The translations under genes were made by a program, and so were the position numbers. A stretch of DNA of 64,000 bases. It comes from Gammaproteobacteria bacterium (GTDB lineage Bacteria; Pseudomonadota; Gammaproteobacteria; GCA-002705445; GCA-002716945). Location: NCBI GenBank assembly GCA_002716945.1, contig PBCF01000002.1:639605-703604 (forward strand). The letters are read 5' to 3'. Of this stretch, positions 32,576 through 41,672 are shown piece by piece. How positions within the stretch are numbered: the stretch's first letter is position 1; every line of letters begins with the position of its first letter. The notes beneath the pieces are model-generated. The model did not search any database and was not told where the DNA came from. It saw only the letters and a program-made list of their open reading frames with translations.

Positions 32576-34337
32576 ATTATTATTTACATCAATTATAATT
32601 TCATTATTTTTTGTAGTATTTTTTCATTCTGAAATTATATATTCTGCAAATAAAACTTTAAAAAATTTAGAAAGTAAAAATGAATTTCTTCACCCTGATC
32701 AGGCATTTATCCCCTCAATAGAATTAAAAAATCAAAATTTAATTCATATTTCATGGGATATAGAACAAGGATATTATCTGTACATGGGTATGTTTGAATT
32801 TTCCACTGACAATGATGATATACAAATTACTAAAGTTGTAATGCCAGATGGAAAGAAAAAACAAGATGAGTTTTTTGGTGATGTTGATGTTTATTATAAT
32901 CAAACTAATGCAGAAATATATATATCAGGAAAGATAGATATTCCTTTCACTCTTATCGTAACTTATCAAGGTTGTGCTGAAGCTGGTCTATGTTATCCTC
33001 CAGTTACTAAATCTTTTAATATTTCACGAAGATCAGACACAGGGTCTTTTCTGAAGACAGGCATGGCATCAAGTGATCAGATTGGCATTAGTGAATCACT
33101 TAAACAAAAATCAATATTCACCAATATAATACTATTCTTGCTAGCAGGTATATTATTAGCATTTACGCCATGTGTATTTCCTATGATTCCAATTTTAACT
33201 GGGTTAATAATTGGCCAAGGACAAAACATTTCAGTTAGGAAATCTTTCTTTTTAACTTTAACTTACGTTCTATCTATGTCTATCACTTATGCAATCTTAG
33301 GTATTATTATTGCTCTATTTGGTAGCAACATACAAGCAAGTATACAAAGCCCCTATGTTATAACTTTATTTGCTATTTTATTTACTATTTTAGCATTAGC
33401 TATGTTTAAAATTATTAATCTACAAATGCCAAGTTTTATACAAACTAAATTATCAGAATCAAGCAATAATCTAACTGCAGGGTCATTCTATGGTGTAGCG
33501 CTGATGGGATCATTATCTGCGCTAATTGTTGGTCCTTGCGTAACTGCACCTCTACTTGGTGCCCTTCTTTATGTTGCATCAACAAATGATTATATTTTAG
33601 GTGGTTTAGCTCTTTTCTCATTAGGTTTTGGGATGGGAATTCCATTATTAATTTTAGGAACTTCAGCCACAAATCTTTTAAAAAAAATCGGGCCGTATCT
33701 AGAAATAGTTAATAAAATATTTGGCTTACTATTTATAGTTGTGGCTATCTGGCTTCTCGAAAGAATACTATCTATTCATCATGCAGCATATGTATGGGCA
33801 GTATTGCCGCTATTAACTTTATATGTATTTAGACATGAAATCATGTCTTATTCTAAAAATATTTCTAGAATTATTGCGACGGTATTAATTTCATATTCTT
33901 TTTTATTAATTTACGGAGCCAATCTGAATACTAATTTTACACCTTATTTGAGTTTTATAGAAAAGAAGAAAGAAATATATTTTCAAGAAGTTAGTAATAC
34001 AATTGATTTAAAAAATAAAATTTCTTCATCTAAGAATATTACACTGGTTGATTTATACGCTGATTGGTGTGTAGCTTGCAAAGAATTAGAAAAATATACG
34101 TTTAGAGATCAAAGAGTAATTATAATTTTAAATAATTTAAATTTGGTTAAATTTGATATAACAAATTCAAACAAAGATAACGCAGATTTTCTTAAAAAAT
34201 TTAATTTATTTGGTCCTCCTGCGTTGATGTTTTTTTCCCATGATGATGGTGATATAAAAGAGATTAAAAATCTAAGAACAATTGGATTTATTGATGCTGA
34301 AACTTTCGTTTCTAATTACAATAATCTTACAAAATAA
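32562..34337 (+). CDS. dsbD: Thiol:disulfide interchange protein DsbD
   Basis: Carries electrons from cytoplasmic thioredoxin across the inner membrane to periplasmic thiol enzymes and cytochrome c maturation. From the ATG at 32562 (a TTG at 32556 also exists) the 591-residue protein has a signal peptide, an N-terminal DsbD-alpha domain with the Cys pair in CAEAGLCYPP near residue 135, a central membrane domain with the Cys pair in FTPCVFPMIP and VGPCVTAPL, and a C-terminal thioredoxin domain with ADWCVACKEL near residue 495. All six redox cysteines are present. It overlaps cutA by 14 bases. Confidence 0.95.
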   Translation: MKQNKLLFTSIIISLFFVVFFHSEIIYSANKTLKNLESKNEFLHPDQAFIPSIELKNQNLIHISWDIEQGYYLYMGMFEFSTDNDDIQITKVVMPDGKKKQDEFFGDVDVYYNQTNAEIYISGKIDIPFTLIVTYQGCAEAGLCYPPVTKSFNISRRSDTGSFLKTGMASSDQIGISESLKQKSIFTNIILFLLAGILLAFTPCVFPMIPILTGLIIGQGQNISVRKSFFLTLTYVLSMSITYAILGIIIALFGSNIQASIQSPYVITLFAILFTILALAMFKIINLQMPSFIQTKLSESSNNLTAGSFYGVALMGSLSALIVGPCVTAPLLGALLYVASTNDYILGGLALFSLGFGMGIPLLILGTSATNLLKKIGPYLEIVNKIFGLLFIVVAIWLLERILSIHHAAYVWAVLPLLTLYVFRHEIMSYSKNISRIIATVLISYSFLLIYGANLNTNFTPYLSFIEKKKEIYFQEVSNTIDLKNKISSSKNITLVDLYADWCVACKELEKYTFRDQRVIIILNNLNLVKFDITNSNKDNADFLKKFNLFGPPALMFFSHDDGDIKEIKNLRTIGFIDAETFVSNYNNLTK

Positions 34338-34416
34338 GTTTTTGTTAAAAATTCATTAATTTCTTGTAATTATCACTAAAATCGTTTAATTTCGTAGAAC
34401 ATCACAAAATTTAGGG

Positions 34417-34860
34417 GTGAGTGTGTCAATTTTAGTTATAAATGGACCGAATTTAAATCTACTAGGTACTAGAGAACCAGAAATATATGGTTCAGAGACT
34501 TTATCGGATATCGAAAAAAAATTAAATAATATCGCGCATGCGACAAAAACTGCAATAAATTTTTTCCAAAGTAATGCAGAACATGAAATTATAGATGCTA
34601 TACAAAAAGCAAAAAAAGATGGTGTGCGATTTATTATTATAAATCCTGGACCATTAACTCATACAAGTATTGCTTTGAGAGATACTTTCCTTAGTACTCA
34701 AATATCATTTATAGAAATACATATTTCTAATATTTTCAAAAGAGAAGAATTTAGGAAAAAATCATATTTAACCGATATAAGTCATGGTTTTATTTCAGGA
34801 TTTGGAGTTAAAGGATATGAATATGCTTTACATGAAGCAATAAATGTAAGTGGTAAATGA
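34417..34860 (+). CDS. aroQ: 3-dehydroquinate dehydratase, type II
   Basis: Dehydrates 3-dehydroquinate in the shikimate pathway. The 147-residue protein starts at a GTG and runs [18 protein letters not shown] with the catalytic Arg and Tyr in its flexible loop; the catalytic His lies in ERREE-free FIEIHISN near residue 100. Length matches the type II dodecameric enzyme. It precedes accB with a one-base gap to the accB ATG, the widespread aroQ-accB-accC order. A 79-base upstream gap shows no clear promoter. Confidence 0.95.
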   Translation: MSVSILVINGPNLNLLGTREPEIYGSETLSDIEKKLNNIAHATKTAINFFQSNAEHEIIDAIQKAKKDGVRFIIINPGPLTHTSIALRDTFLSTQISFIEIHISNIFKREEFRKKSYLTDISHGFISGFGVKGYEYALHEAINVSGK

Positions 34861-34861
34861 T

Positions 34862-35305
34862 ATGGATTTAAGAAAGATAAAAAAATTGATGGAATTATTA
34901 GAGGAATCTGGAATTGCTGAAATTGAAGTTAAAGAAGGCGAAGAATCTATAAAACTTTCAAGATCAGGTACTATAAAAACTGTTCAAAATGATTCAAATA
35001 TCTCTAAGAATATTCCTCAATCGACTGAGATTCATGAGAAACCAAAAGAAAATATAGACACCTCGATGGCTGAAAAAACAATCAATTCGCCAATGGTAGG
35101 AACTTTTTATAGAGCTGCATCACCCGAATCTAAAGCATTCGTTGATGAAGGTCAAAAAGTTAAAGCTGGAGAAACGGTATGCATTTTAGAAGCAATGAAA
35201 ATGATGAATCAAGTAACTGCTGATAATGACTGTATAATAAAAAAAATACTCGTAGAAAATGCTGAACCCGTAGAATATGGACAACCTCTTTTTGTAATTG
35301 AATAA
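34862..35305 (+). CDS. accB: Biotin carboxyl carrier protein of acetyl-CoA carboxylase
   Basis: Carries the carboxylated biotin between biotin carboxylase and carboxyltransferase in fatty acid synthesis. I chose the ATG at 34862, giving [16 protein letters not shown] as in Escherichia AccB; an upstream GTG at 34850 would overlap aroQ. The 147-residue protein has an N-terminal domain, a short polar linker near residues 45-65 and the biotinyl domain with EAMKMMNQV near residue 114, whose central Lys is biotinylated. accC follows after three bases. Confidence 0.96.
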   Translation: MDLRKIKKLMELLEESGIAEIEVKEGEESIKLSRSGTIKTVQNDSNISKNIPQSTEIHEKPKENIDTSMAEKTINSPMVGTFYRAASPESKAFVDEGQKVKAGETVCILEAMKMMNQVTADNDCIIKKILVENAEPVEYGQPLFVIE

Positions 35306-35308
35306 AAA

Positions 35309-36655
35309 ATGATAAATAAAGTTCTTATAGCTAACCGAGGTGAAATAGCATTAAGAATACTTCGTGCATGTAAAAAACTAAATATTAAAACTGTTGCCAT
35401 ACATTCAACCGCAGATAGACAATTAGCGCATGTAAGATTAGCTGATGAATCAGTCTGTATTGGCCCTGCAGATCCCAAAAAAAGCTATCTTAACATACCA
35501 TCTATTATAAGTGCGGCTGAATTAACAGATGCAGATGCAATACACCCAGGATATGGATTTCTTTCTGAGTCTTCAACTTTTGCTGAAATAGTTGAAACAA
35601 ATAAATTTATTTTTATAGGTCCATCAAGCAATGTTATTAGAACAATGGGTGATAAAATTAAAGCTAAGCAAGCAATGAAAGATTTAGGAGTGCCCTGTAT
35701 ACCAGGGTATGATGAAATCCTTCCAGAAAAAATTTCATCACCAGTATTAAAAAAAATACAAGAAGTTGGTTATCCAATCATGCTTAAAGCTATATATGGT
35801 GGTGGCGGAAGAGGTATGAAAATTGTGCATAATGAAAAAGAATTACAAAAATCAATGGATCTAACCAGAACAGAAGCTGAAAATACTTTTGGTAATGGTG
35901 ACTTATATTTTGAAAAATATTTTGATAAACCCAGACATATAGAAATTCAAGTTTTATGTGACAATTTTGGAAATGCAATACATTTGGCAGAAAGAGATTG
36001 CTCCATACAAAGAAGAAATCAAAAAATTATTGAAGAATCCAGAGCTGTAAATATTCATCCTCAATTAATTGATAAGATTGGAGAGGTTTGTGTAAATGCT
36101 TGCAAAAAACTTGGTTATACTGGCGTTGGTACCTTTGAATTTTTATATCAGGATAATCAATTTAATTTCATTGAAATGAATACTAGAATTCAAGTTGAAC
36201 ATCCTGTGACTGAATTATTAACAGGTATAGATCTCATAGCCCAACAAATGTTGGTATCTTCCAACAAAAAATTAGATATAGAACAAAAAGATATCAAATG
36301 TAATGGGCATGTTATAGAATGCAGAATAAACGCTGAAGATCCTAAGACATTTATTCCATCACCTGGTAAAATTAATCTTTTTCATGCCCCTGGTGGTCCA
36401 GGTATCAGAACAGATACACATATTTACAGTGGATATGAGGTTCCTCCTAACTATGATTCATTATTAGCTAAAATTATTGCTCATGCCGAGGATAGAGAAA
36501 CCGCCATCAAAAATATGTTACAGGCTTTAAATGAAACAGTTATTGATGGTATAAACACTAATATTCGTCTTCATAAAAAACTACTAATTAGTGATTTCTT
36601 TGTGAATGGTAAATTTACTATTAATTCTTTAACAGAATACTTAAACAATAATTAA
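35309..36655 (+). CDS. accC: Biotin carboxylase of acetyl-CoA carboxylase
   Basis: ATP-grasp enzyme that carboxylates biotin on AccB with bicarbonate. The 448-residue protein begins NKVLIANRGEIALRI, has GYGFLSE near residue 85, the glycine-rich ATP lid GGGGRGMK near residue 165, and the signature EMNTRIQVEHPVTE near residue 290. Length is the usual 447-450. The carboxyltransferase genes accA and accD are not in the window. Downstream, an AT-only inverted repeat (AATAAAAAA/TTTTTTATT) followed by T7 at 36658-36680 may weakly terminate. Confidence 0.97.
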   Translation: MINKVLIANRGEIALRILRACKKLNIKTVAIHSTADRQLAHVRLADESVCIGPADPKKSYLNIPSIISAAELTDADAIHPGYGFLSESSTFAEIVETNKFIFIGPSSNVIRTMGDKIKAKQAMKDLGVPCIPGYDEILPEKISSPVLKKIQEVGYPIMLKAIYGGGGRGMKIVHNEKELQKSMDLTRTEAENTFGNGDLYFEKYFDKPRHIEIQVLCDNFGNAIHLAERDCSIQRRNQKIIEESRAVNIHPQLIDKIGEVCVNACKKLGYTGVGTFEFLYQDNQFNFIEMNTRIQVEHPVTELLTGIDLIAQQMLVSSNKKLDIEQKDIKCNGHVIECRINAEDPKTFIPSPGKINLFHAPGGPGIRTDTHIYSGYEVPPNYDSLLAKIIAHAEDRETAIKNMLQALNETVIDGINTNIRLHKKLLISDFFVNGKFTINSLTEYLNNN

Positions 36656-36773
36656 TCAATAAAAAATTTTTTATTTTTTTCTTTATACATCAGAATATTG
36701 AATGTAATATAGTATGGGGTTTCATATTAAATTATCAAACATCAGGTGACAGAAACACTTCAATCCAAACGTA

Positions 36774-37034
36774 ATGAAAAAAAAGAGAAAAATAAGTAAT
36801 TTAAACAATAACTCCCTAAGTCGAGCTATAAAAGAAGAAACTATGTCTTACATCAATAAAATGAATGGCGAAGGAGTAGATAATTTATATAGTCTATTTG
36901 TGAATGAAACTGAAAAAACACTTATATCAACAGTTCTTGGTTATCATAAAGGTAATGTTACAAAAACAGCAAGTTATTTAGGGATAAATAGAGGAACGCT
37001 TATAAAAAGAATAAAAGAGTATGACATAAGCTAG
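36774..37034 (+). CDS. fis: Fis-family nucleoid DNA-binding protein
   Basis: Nucleoid-associated protein that bends DNA and activates rRNA and other growth-linked promoters. The 86-residue protein ends with the Fis helix-turn-helix: GNVTKTASYLGINRGTLIKRI, seen here as KTASYLGINRGTL near residue 65, with a four-helix core before it. Shorter than Escherichia Fis (98) at the N-terminus. dusB does not precede it; purH follows after eight bases, as in Pseudomonas and other gammaproteobacteria. The 118-base upstream gap is the probable promoter region; I could not pick a convincing -35. Confidence 0.9.
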   Translation: MKKKRKISNLNNNSLSRAIKEETMSYINKMNGEGVDNLYSLFVNETEKTLISTVLGYHKGNVTKTASYLGINRGTLIKRIKEYDIS

Positions 37035-37042
37035 AATTTCAG

Positions 37043-38602
37043 ATGTCCATAAATAATGATAAAAAAATAGTTCTTATAAGTGTCTCTGATAAGACAAATA
37101 TTGATAAAATAGCTCGAAAACTTATAGATAATAATTATGAAATAATATCTACTGGTGGAACGGCAAAGTTTTTAACAGATAATAATATAGATAACATTTC
37201 TATTGCAAAATTTACTAATTTTGATGAAATCCTTGAAGGAAGAGTGAAAACACTACATCCATTGATACATGCTGGTATTTTAGCTAAAAATAACAAAGAT
37301 TTAACAGATTTGAATGATAAGAGCTACAAAATGATCGATATGGTGATTGTTAATTTATATCCATTTGAATCTGTTATTTCAAAGAAAAAGACAGTATTTC
37401 AAGATGCTATAGAAAATATCGATATAGGTGGACCGACAATGTTGAGAGCAGCTGCTAAAAATTTCTCCAGAGTTACTGTTATAACTGATCCCAAAGATTA
37501 TGAAGGAGTAATTAAAGAATTAGAAACTTCTGGATCAATATCTGAAAAAACGAGATATGAATTTGCAAGAAAAGTTTTTGAACAAACATCCATATATGAC
37601 AACATAATAGCAAATTATTTATTAAATAAGTCTAAAAATAAAAAAACTGATCTGCCAGATAAATTACAATTGATTTTGGAAAAAAAACAAGAATTAAGGT
37701 ATGGTGAAAATCCTCATCAATCAGGTAAATTATATTCAATCAAACAGCCGAAGTATAATGGGTTTAATTTTAATCAGGTTTTTGGTAAAGAGTTGTCATA
37801 TAATAATTTAGTTGATGCAGAAAGTGCACTTTCATGTGTTCAACAATTTGACAAACCAACATGTGTTATAGTTAAACATGCAAATCCGTGCGGTGTCGCC
37901 CAGTGCAATAATCTTGATAATGCTTACAAAAATGCATTTTCAACAGATCCTATTTCTGCATTTGGCGGAGTAATTGCTTTTAATAAACAATTAGATAATA
38001 AATTATTAAACAAAATTCTTCAGAAACAATTTGTGGAAGTAATTGTAGCTCCAAAATTTTCCAAAAATTATCTAAAAATTATTGAAAAAAAACCTAATGT
38101 TAGACTTATTTGTGTAAAAATTTCAAAAAATCAAAAAAACTTTGATATGAAATCACTAAAAAGTAATTTTCTAATTCAAGAGTCAGATAATAAAATAATA
38201 ACAAAAAAAGATTTAAAAATCGTAACTAACAAAAAACCTTCATCAACAGAAATAAATGATTTGTTGTTTGCTTTTAAAGTTGCTAGATTTGTCAAATCTA
38301 ACGCTATAGTTTTTGCGAGAGATATGAAGACGCTTGGAATTGGTGCTGGCCAAATGAGCAGGATAGATTCTACAAATATTGCTAAAGAAAAAGCCAAAAA
38401 ACATAAAATTAATCTTAAAAATTCTGTTATGGCATCAGAAGCATTTTTTCCTTTTAAAGATAATGTAGAGCTAGCTAAAAAAATTGGCGTAAAATGTATA
38501 ATCCAGCCTGGTGGTTCTGTTAAGGATAAAGAAATCATTGCAGTAGCTAATAAAAATAAAATCTCTATGGTTTTCACTGGAACAAGAGTATTCAAACATT
38601 AA
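37043..38602 (+). CDS. purH: Bifunctional AICAR transformylase/IMP cyclohydrolase
   Basis: Last two steps of purine synthesis. The 519-residue protein has an N-terminal MGS-like IMP cyclohydrolase domain (VSDKTNIDKIA, STGGTAKFL, GRVKTLHPLIHAGIL) and a C-terminal AICAR transformylase domain with the catalytic KHANPCG near residue 275 and GGVIAFN near residue 310. Length is normal. It lies between fis and purD, with one base to purD. Confidence 0.97.
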   Translation: MSINNDKKIVLISVSDKTNIDKIARKLIDNNYEIISTGGTAKFLTDNNIDNISIAKFTNFDEILEGRVKTLHPLIHAGILAKNNKDLTDLNDKSYKMIDMVIVNLYPFESVISKKKTVFQDAIENIDIGGPTMLRAAAKNFSRVTVITDPKDYEGVIKELETSGSISEKTRYEFARKVFEQTSIYDNIIANYLLNKSKNKKTDLPDKLQLILEKKQELRYGENPHQSGKLYSIKQPKYNGFNFNQVFGKELSYNNLVDAESALSCVQQFDKPTCVIVKHANPCGVAQCNNLDNAYKNAFSTDPISAFGGVIAFNKQLDNKLLNKILQKQFVEVIVAPKFSKNYLKIIEKKPNVRLICVKISKNQKNFDMKSLKSNFLIQESDNKIITKKDLKIVTNKKPSSTEINDLLFAFKVARFVKSNAIVFARDMKTLGIGAGQMSRIDSTNIAKEKAKKHKINLKNSVMASEAFFPFKDNVELAKKIGVKCIIQPGGSVKDKEIIAVANKNKISMVFTGTRVFKH

Positions 38603-38603
38603 A

Positions 38604-39947
38604 ATGGATTTTAAAATTCTTATTATAGGTCAAGGTGGAAGAGAACATGCACTCGCTTGGAAATTAAGCAAATCTAAAAAAGTAAGCGAAATATTTGTGG
38701 CTCCTGGGAATGGTGGTACATTCTTTGAAAACAAAGTTACAAATGTAAACATAAAAGTAAATGATGTAAATGAATTGATAAATTTTGTCAAAAAAAATCT
38801 TATTGATATTACTATTGTTGGCCCCGAAGTACCTCTTGTTGATGGGATTGTTAATATGTTTAACAAAGAAAATCTAAAAATATTCGGACCATCGAAAGAA
38901 CATGCGCAGCTAGAAGGATCAAAAGTTTTCTCTAAAAAATTTATGGTTGAAAATGAAATTCCAACAGCAAACTCAAAATCTTTTTCACTCAAAAAGGATG
39001 CTATAGATTATCTTAAACAACATAAGTTCCCAGTTGTAATTAAAGCTGATGGACTTGCTGCTGGAAAAGGAGTCATAATAGCAGATTCTTATTCTGAATC
39101 AGAACGTGCCGTAAATAAATTATTAAATGAAAATGAATCAAAAAAAATAATAATAGAAGATTTTTTAAAAGGGATTGAATTATCTGCTATATATATTTGC
39201 AATTATAATGGAAGAGGCTATGAAGTTGGACTTCCATGGATAAAAGATTATAAATCTAGAGATGAATATAATGCTGGACCAAATACGGGTGGTATGGGCG
39301 CCGTAAGTCATCCTTTTACTTATGACAGAAAAAATATTTTATTTAAAATAAATATACAAATAGAAAAAATTTTAGAAAAAACTATTCACTCCATAAATCA
39401 AAAATGTAAATCAGAATATGTTGGTTTTTTGTATATAGGTTTAATGATTAGTAAAGAATGCGAAGTTAATGTCTTAGAATATAATTGCAGATTGGGTGAC
39501 CCAGAAACTCAAAATATCATGCTAACTTTGGATTTGGGAAATATAGATTTATTAGATGTTATTTTGGCCAATAATCAAGAATATGGCATTATACCTCCTC
39601 CGCCAATTGAACCATCCAAATTAGTATCAGAATCTCAATATACTTGTACGGTTGTATTAGCGTCAAAGGGATATCCTAGTGAATATAAAAAAAATTTCTT
39701 TTTAGATTTATCTGGATTAGAAGATAGTAAATTTATAAAAATTTTTCATGCAGGAACAATTATCCATAATGGGAAAATAAAAGTAACAGGAGGCAGAATT
39801 CTTTCCGTTAATACCATAGCGCAAGATAAAGAAACTGCTATAGAACTTGCCTATCAAAATATAAAAAAAATAAAAGCTTATGAAGATGAAAATATGTCAA
39901 AAGAAAATATGGATTTGATATTTTATAGAGAAGATATAGGTAACTGA
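38604..39947 (+). CDS. purD: Phosphoribosylamine-glycine ligase
   Basis: ATP-grasp enzyme joining glycine to phosphoribosylamine in purine synthesis. The 447-residue protein begins ILIIGQGGREHALAWKL, has KADGLAAGKGV near residue 147, and NTGGMGAVSHP near residue 225, all GARS signatures. Slightly longer than the usual 425-430. Its stop codon is immediately followed by the stop of the convergent rho gene, leaving no room for a terminator. Confidence 0.97.
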   Translation: MDFKILIIGQGGREHALAWKLSKSKKVSEIFVAPGNGGTFFENKVTNVNIKVNDVNELINFVKKNLIDITIVGPEVPLVDGIVNMFNKENLKIFGPSKEHAQLEGSKVFSKKFMVENEIPTANSKSFSLKKDAIDYLKQHKFPVVIKADGLAAGKGVIIADSYSESERAVNKLLNENESKKIIIEDFLKGIELSAIYICNYNGRGYEVGLPWIKDYKSRDEYNAGPNTGGMGAVSHPFTYDRKNILFKINIQIEKILEKTIHSINQKCKSEYVGFLYIGLMISKECEVNVLEYNCRLGDPETQNIMLTLDLGNIDLLDVILANNQEYGIIPPPPIEPSKLVSESQYTCTVVLASKGYPSEYKKNFFLDLSGLEDSKFIKIFHAGTIIHNGKIKVTGGRILSVNTIAQDKETAIELAYQNIKKIKAYEDENMSKENMDLIFYREDIGN

Positions 39948-41204
39948 TTACTTCTTCATAGACTCAAAAAATTCTGAATTTGTCTTAGATGATTGTAATT
40001 TCCCCAACATAAATTCCATCGCATCTAGTTCATCCATAGAATGGAGCACTTTTCTTAAAATCCATATTTTTTGTAATTCATCCGGTGTAGTTAGTAATTC
40101 CTCTCTTCTGGTTCCAGATCTGTTTATGTTGATGGCTGGATATATTCTCTTTTCAGCAATTCGTCTATCTAAATGTACTTCCATATTGCCGGTTCCTTTG
40201 AACTCTTCATATATAACTTCATCCATTTTAGAACCTGTATCAATCAATGCAGTAGCTAATATAGTTAAACTTCCACCTTCTTCGACATTTCTTGCCGCGC
40301 CAAAGAATTTTTTAGGCTTAGTTAAAGCATTCGCATCTACACCTCCAGTTAAAACCTTGCCGGACGAAGGAGCTAGAGTATTATATGCTCTGGCCAGACG
40401 TGTAATTGAATCTAGTAAAATTACTACATCTTTTTTATGTTCTACAAGTCTTTTAGCCTTTTCAATAACCATTTCAGCTACTTGAACATGTCGATGAGCT
40501 GGCTCATCAAATGTACTTGCTACGACCTCTCCTTTGACCATTCTGGACATTTCTGTAACCTCCTCAGGTCTTTCATCAATTAGAAGAACAATTAATGTAG
40601 AATCTGGATTGTTAGTTATCAGGCTTTGTGCAATATTCTGAAGCATAATTGTTTTACCGGCTTTTGGAGGAGAAATAATTAGTCCTCTTTGACCCTTGCC
40701 TATCGGTGAAGCTATATCAATTAATCTTGCTGATATATCTTCTGTGCTTCCGTTTCCTCTCTCAAGACGTAATCTTTCATTAGCATGAAGTGGAGTTAAA
40801 TTTTCAAATAAAATTTTATTTTTAGAATTATCAGAGTTCTCAAAATTTACATTGTCTACTTTAAGTAATGCAAAATAACGTTCGCCTTCTTTAGGAGGTC
40901 TTATTTTACCAGCAACAGTATCTCCAGTTCTTAATCCAAATTTACGTATCTGGCTAGGTGAAACATAAATGTCATCAGGTCCTGCGAGATACGAACTACC
41001 AGATGCTCTTAAAAAACCAAAGCCATCTTGTAATATTTCGAGCACTCCGCCCCCAGAAATATCTTCACCACTAGACGAATGACTTTTGAGTATTGTAAAA
41101 ATGACATCTTGTTTTCTTAATCGACTGACATTTTCTGCGCCCATGTCTTCAGCAATTTGTACTAATTCCTGGATTGGTTTTTCTTTAAGTTCTGTTAGAT
41201 TCAT
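39948..41204 (-). CDS. rho: Transcription termination factor Rho
   Basis: Hexameric RNA helicase that ends transcription. The 418-residue protein has an N-terminal RNA-binding domain with DGFGFLR near residue 60, Walker [13 protein letters not shown] near residue 179, Walker [15 protein letters not shown] near residue 210, and the C-terminal translocation loops. Length is standard. It follows trxA on the same strand, the conserved trxA-rho pair. Rho-dependent termination is likely important here because almost all gene ends lack hairpins. Confidence 0.98.
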   Translation of the reverse strand: MNLTELKEKPIQELVQIAEDMGAENVSRLRKQDVIFTILKSHSSSGEDISGGGVLEILQDGFGFLRASGSSYLAGPDDIYVSPSQIRKFGLRTGDTVAGKIRPPKEGERYFALLKVDNVNFENSDNSKNKILFENLTPLHANERLRLERGNGSTEDISARLIDIASPIGKGQRGLIISPPKAGKTIMLQNIAQSLITNNPDSTLIVLLIDERPEEVTEMSRMVKGEVVASTFDEPAHRHVQVAEMVIEKAKRLVEHKKDVVILLDSITRLARAYNTLAPSSGKVLTGGVDANALTKPKKFFGAARNVEEGGSLTILATALIDTGSKMDEVIYEEFKGTGNMEVHLDRRIAEKRIYPAININRSGTRREELLTTPDELQKIWILRKVLHSMDELDAMEFMLGKLQSSKTNSEFFESMKK

Positions 41205-41244
41205 GGCTGATTAAAATATGTTTATAAAAAATTCATGATTTTGT

Positions 41245-41568
41245 TTATGTATTCTTATCCAAAAAAGCGGTTAATTCTGACTTAGATAATACACCGACAT
41301 GTGTTGCTGCTGCATTTCCATTTTTAAATAAAACTATTGTAGGTATTCCTCTTATTCCAAATTTTTGAGTGTTGGTTGGATTTTGATCAATATCAAGTTT
41401 TGCAAATTTTATCTTAGAATTATATTCTTGGGAAACTTCTTCAATAACTGGTCCTAATATTTTACATGGCCCACACCATTCAGCCCAAAAATCAAGTAAA
41501 ACTGGTGTATCAGAATTCAACACTTGTTCATCAAATGTATCATCTGTTACTTCTATAACACTACTCAC
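41245..41568 (-). CDS. trxA: Thioredoxin
   Basis: General cytoplasmic disulfide reductase. The 107-residue protein has the active site WCGPCK with Cys32 and Cys35, the cis-Pro in IRGIPTIVLF near residue 75, and a C-terminal helix. It starts at a GTG supported by a strong GGAGG ribosome site eight bases upstream. It precedes rho with 40 bases between. It is also the likely electron donor for DsbD, and sits next to the sulfur block without evidence of a dedicated role there. Confidence 0.97.
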   Translation of the reverse strand: MSSVIEVTDDTFDEQVLNSDTPVLLDFWAEWCGPCKILGPVIEEVSQEYNSKIKFAKLDIDQNPTNTQKFGIRGIPTIVLFKNGNAAATHVGVLSKSELTAFLDKNT

Positions 41569-41672
41569 TTATGTACTCCTCCAATTCATGAAATTTTTTC
41601 GGTTGAATTTTTTACTAGATTAGGTGATTTGATAAAACAATCATAAGTCCTTTTAGAAATAAGTCAAGCTTT

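Noticed and set aside
36658-36681. AT-only inverted repeat with T run after accC as an intrinsic terminator
   Set aside because: The stem AATAAAAAA/TTTTTTATT has no G-C pair and no loop; too weak to list as a terminator on its own.
41569-41672. Continuation of the PEPCK-like protein past its stop in another frame
   Set aside because: The 104 bases before trxA hold several stops in all minus frames and no similarity to a P-loop domain; they carry the trxA ribosome site.
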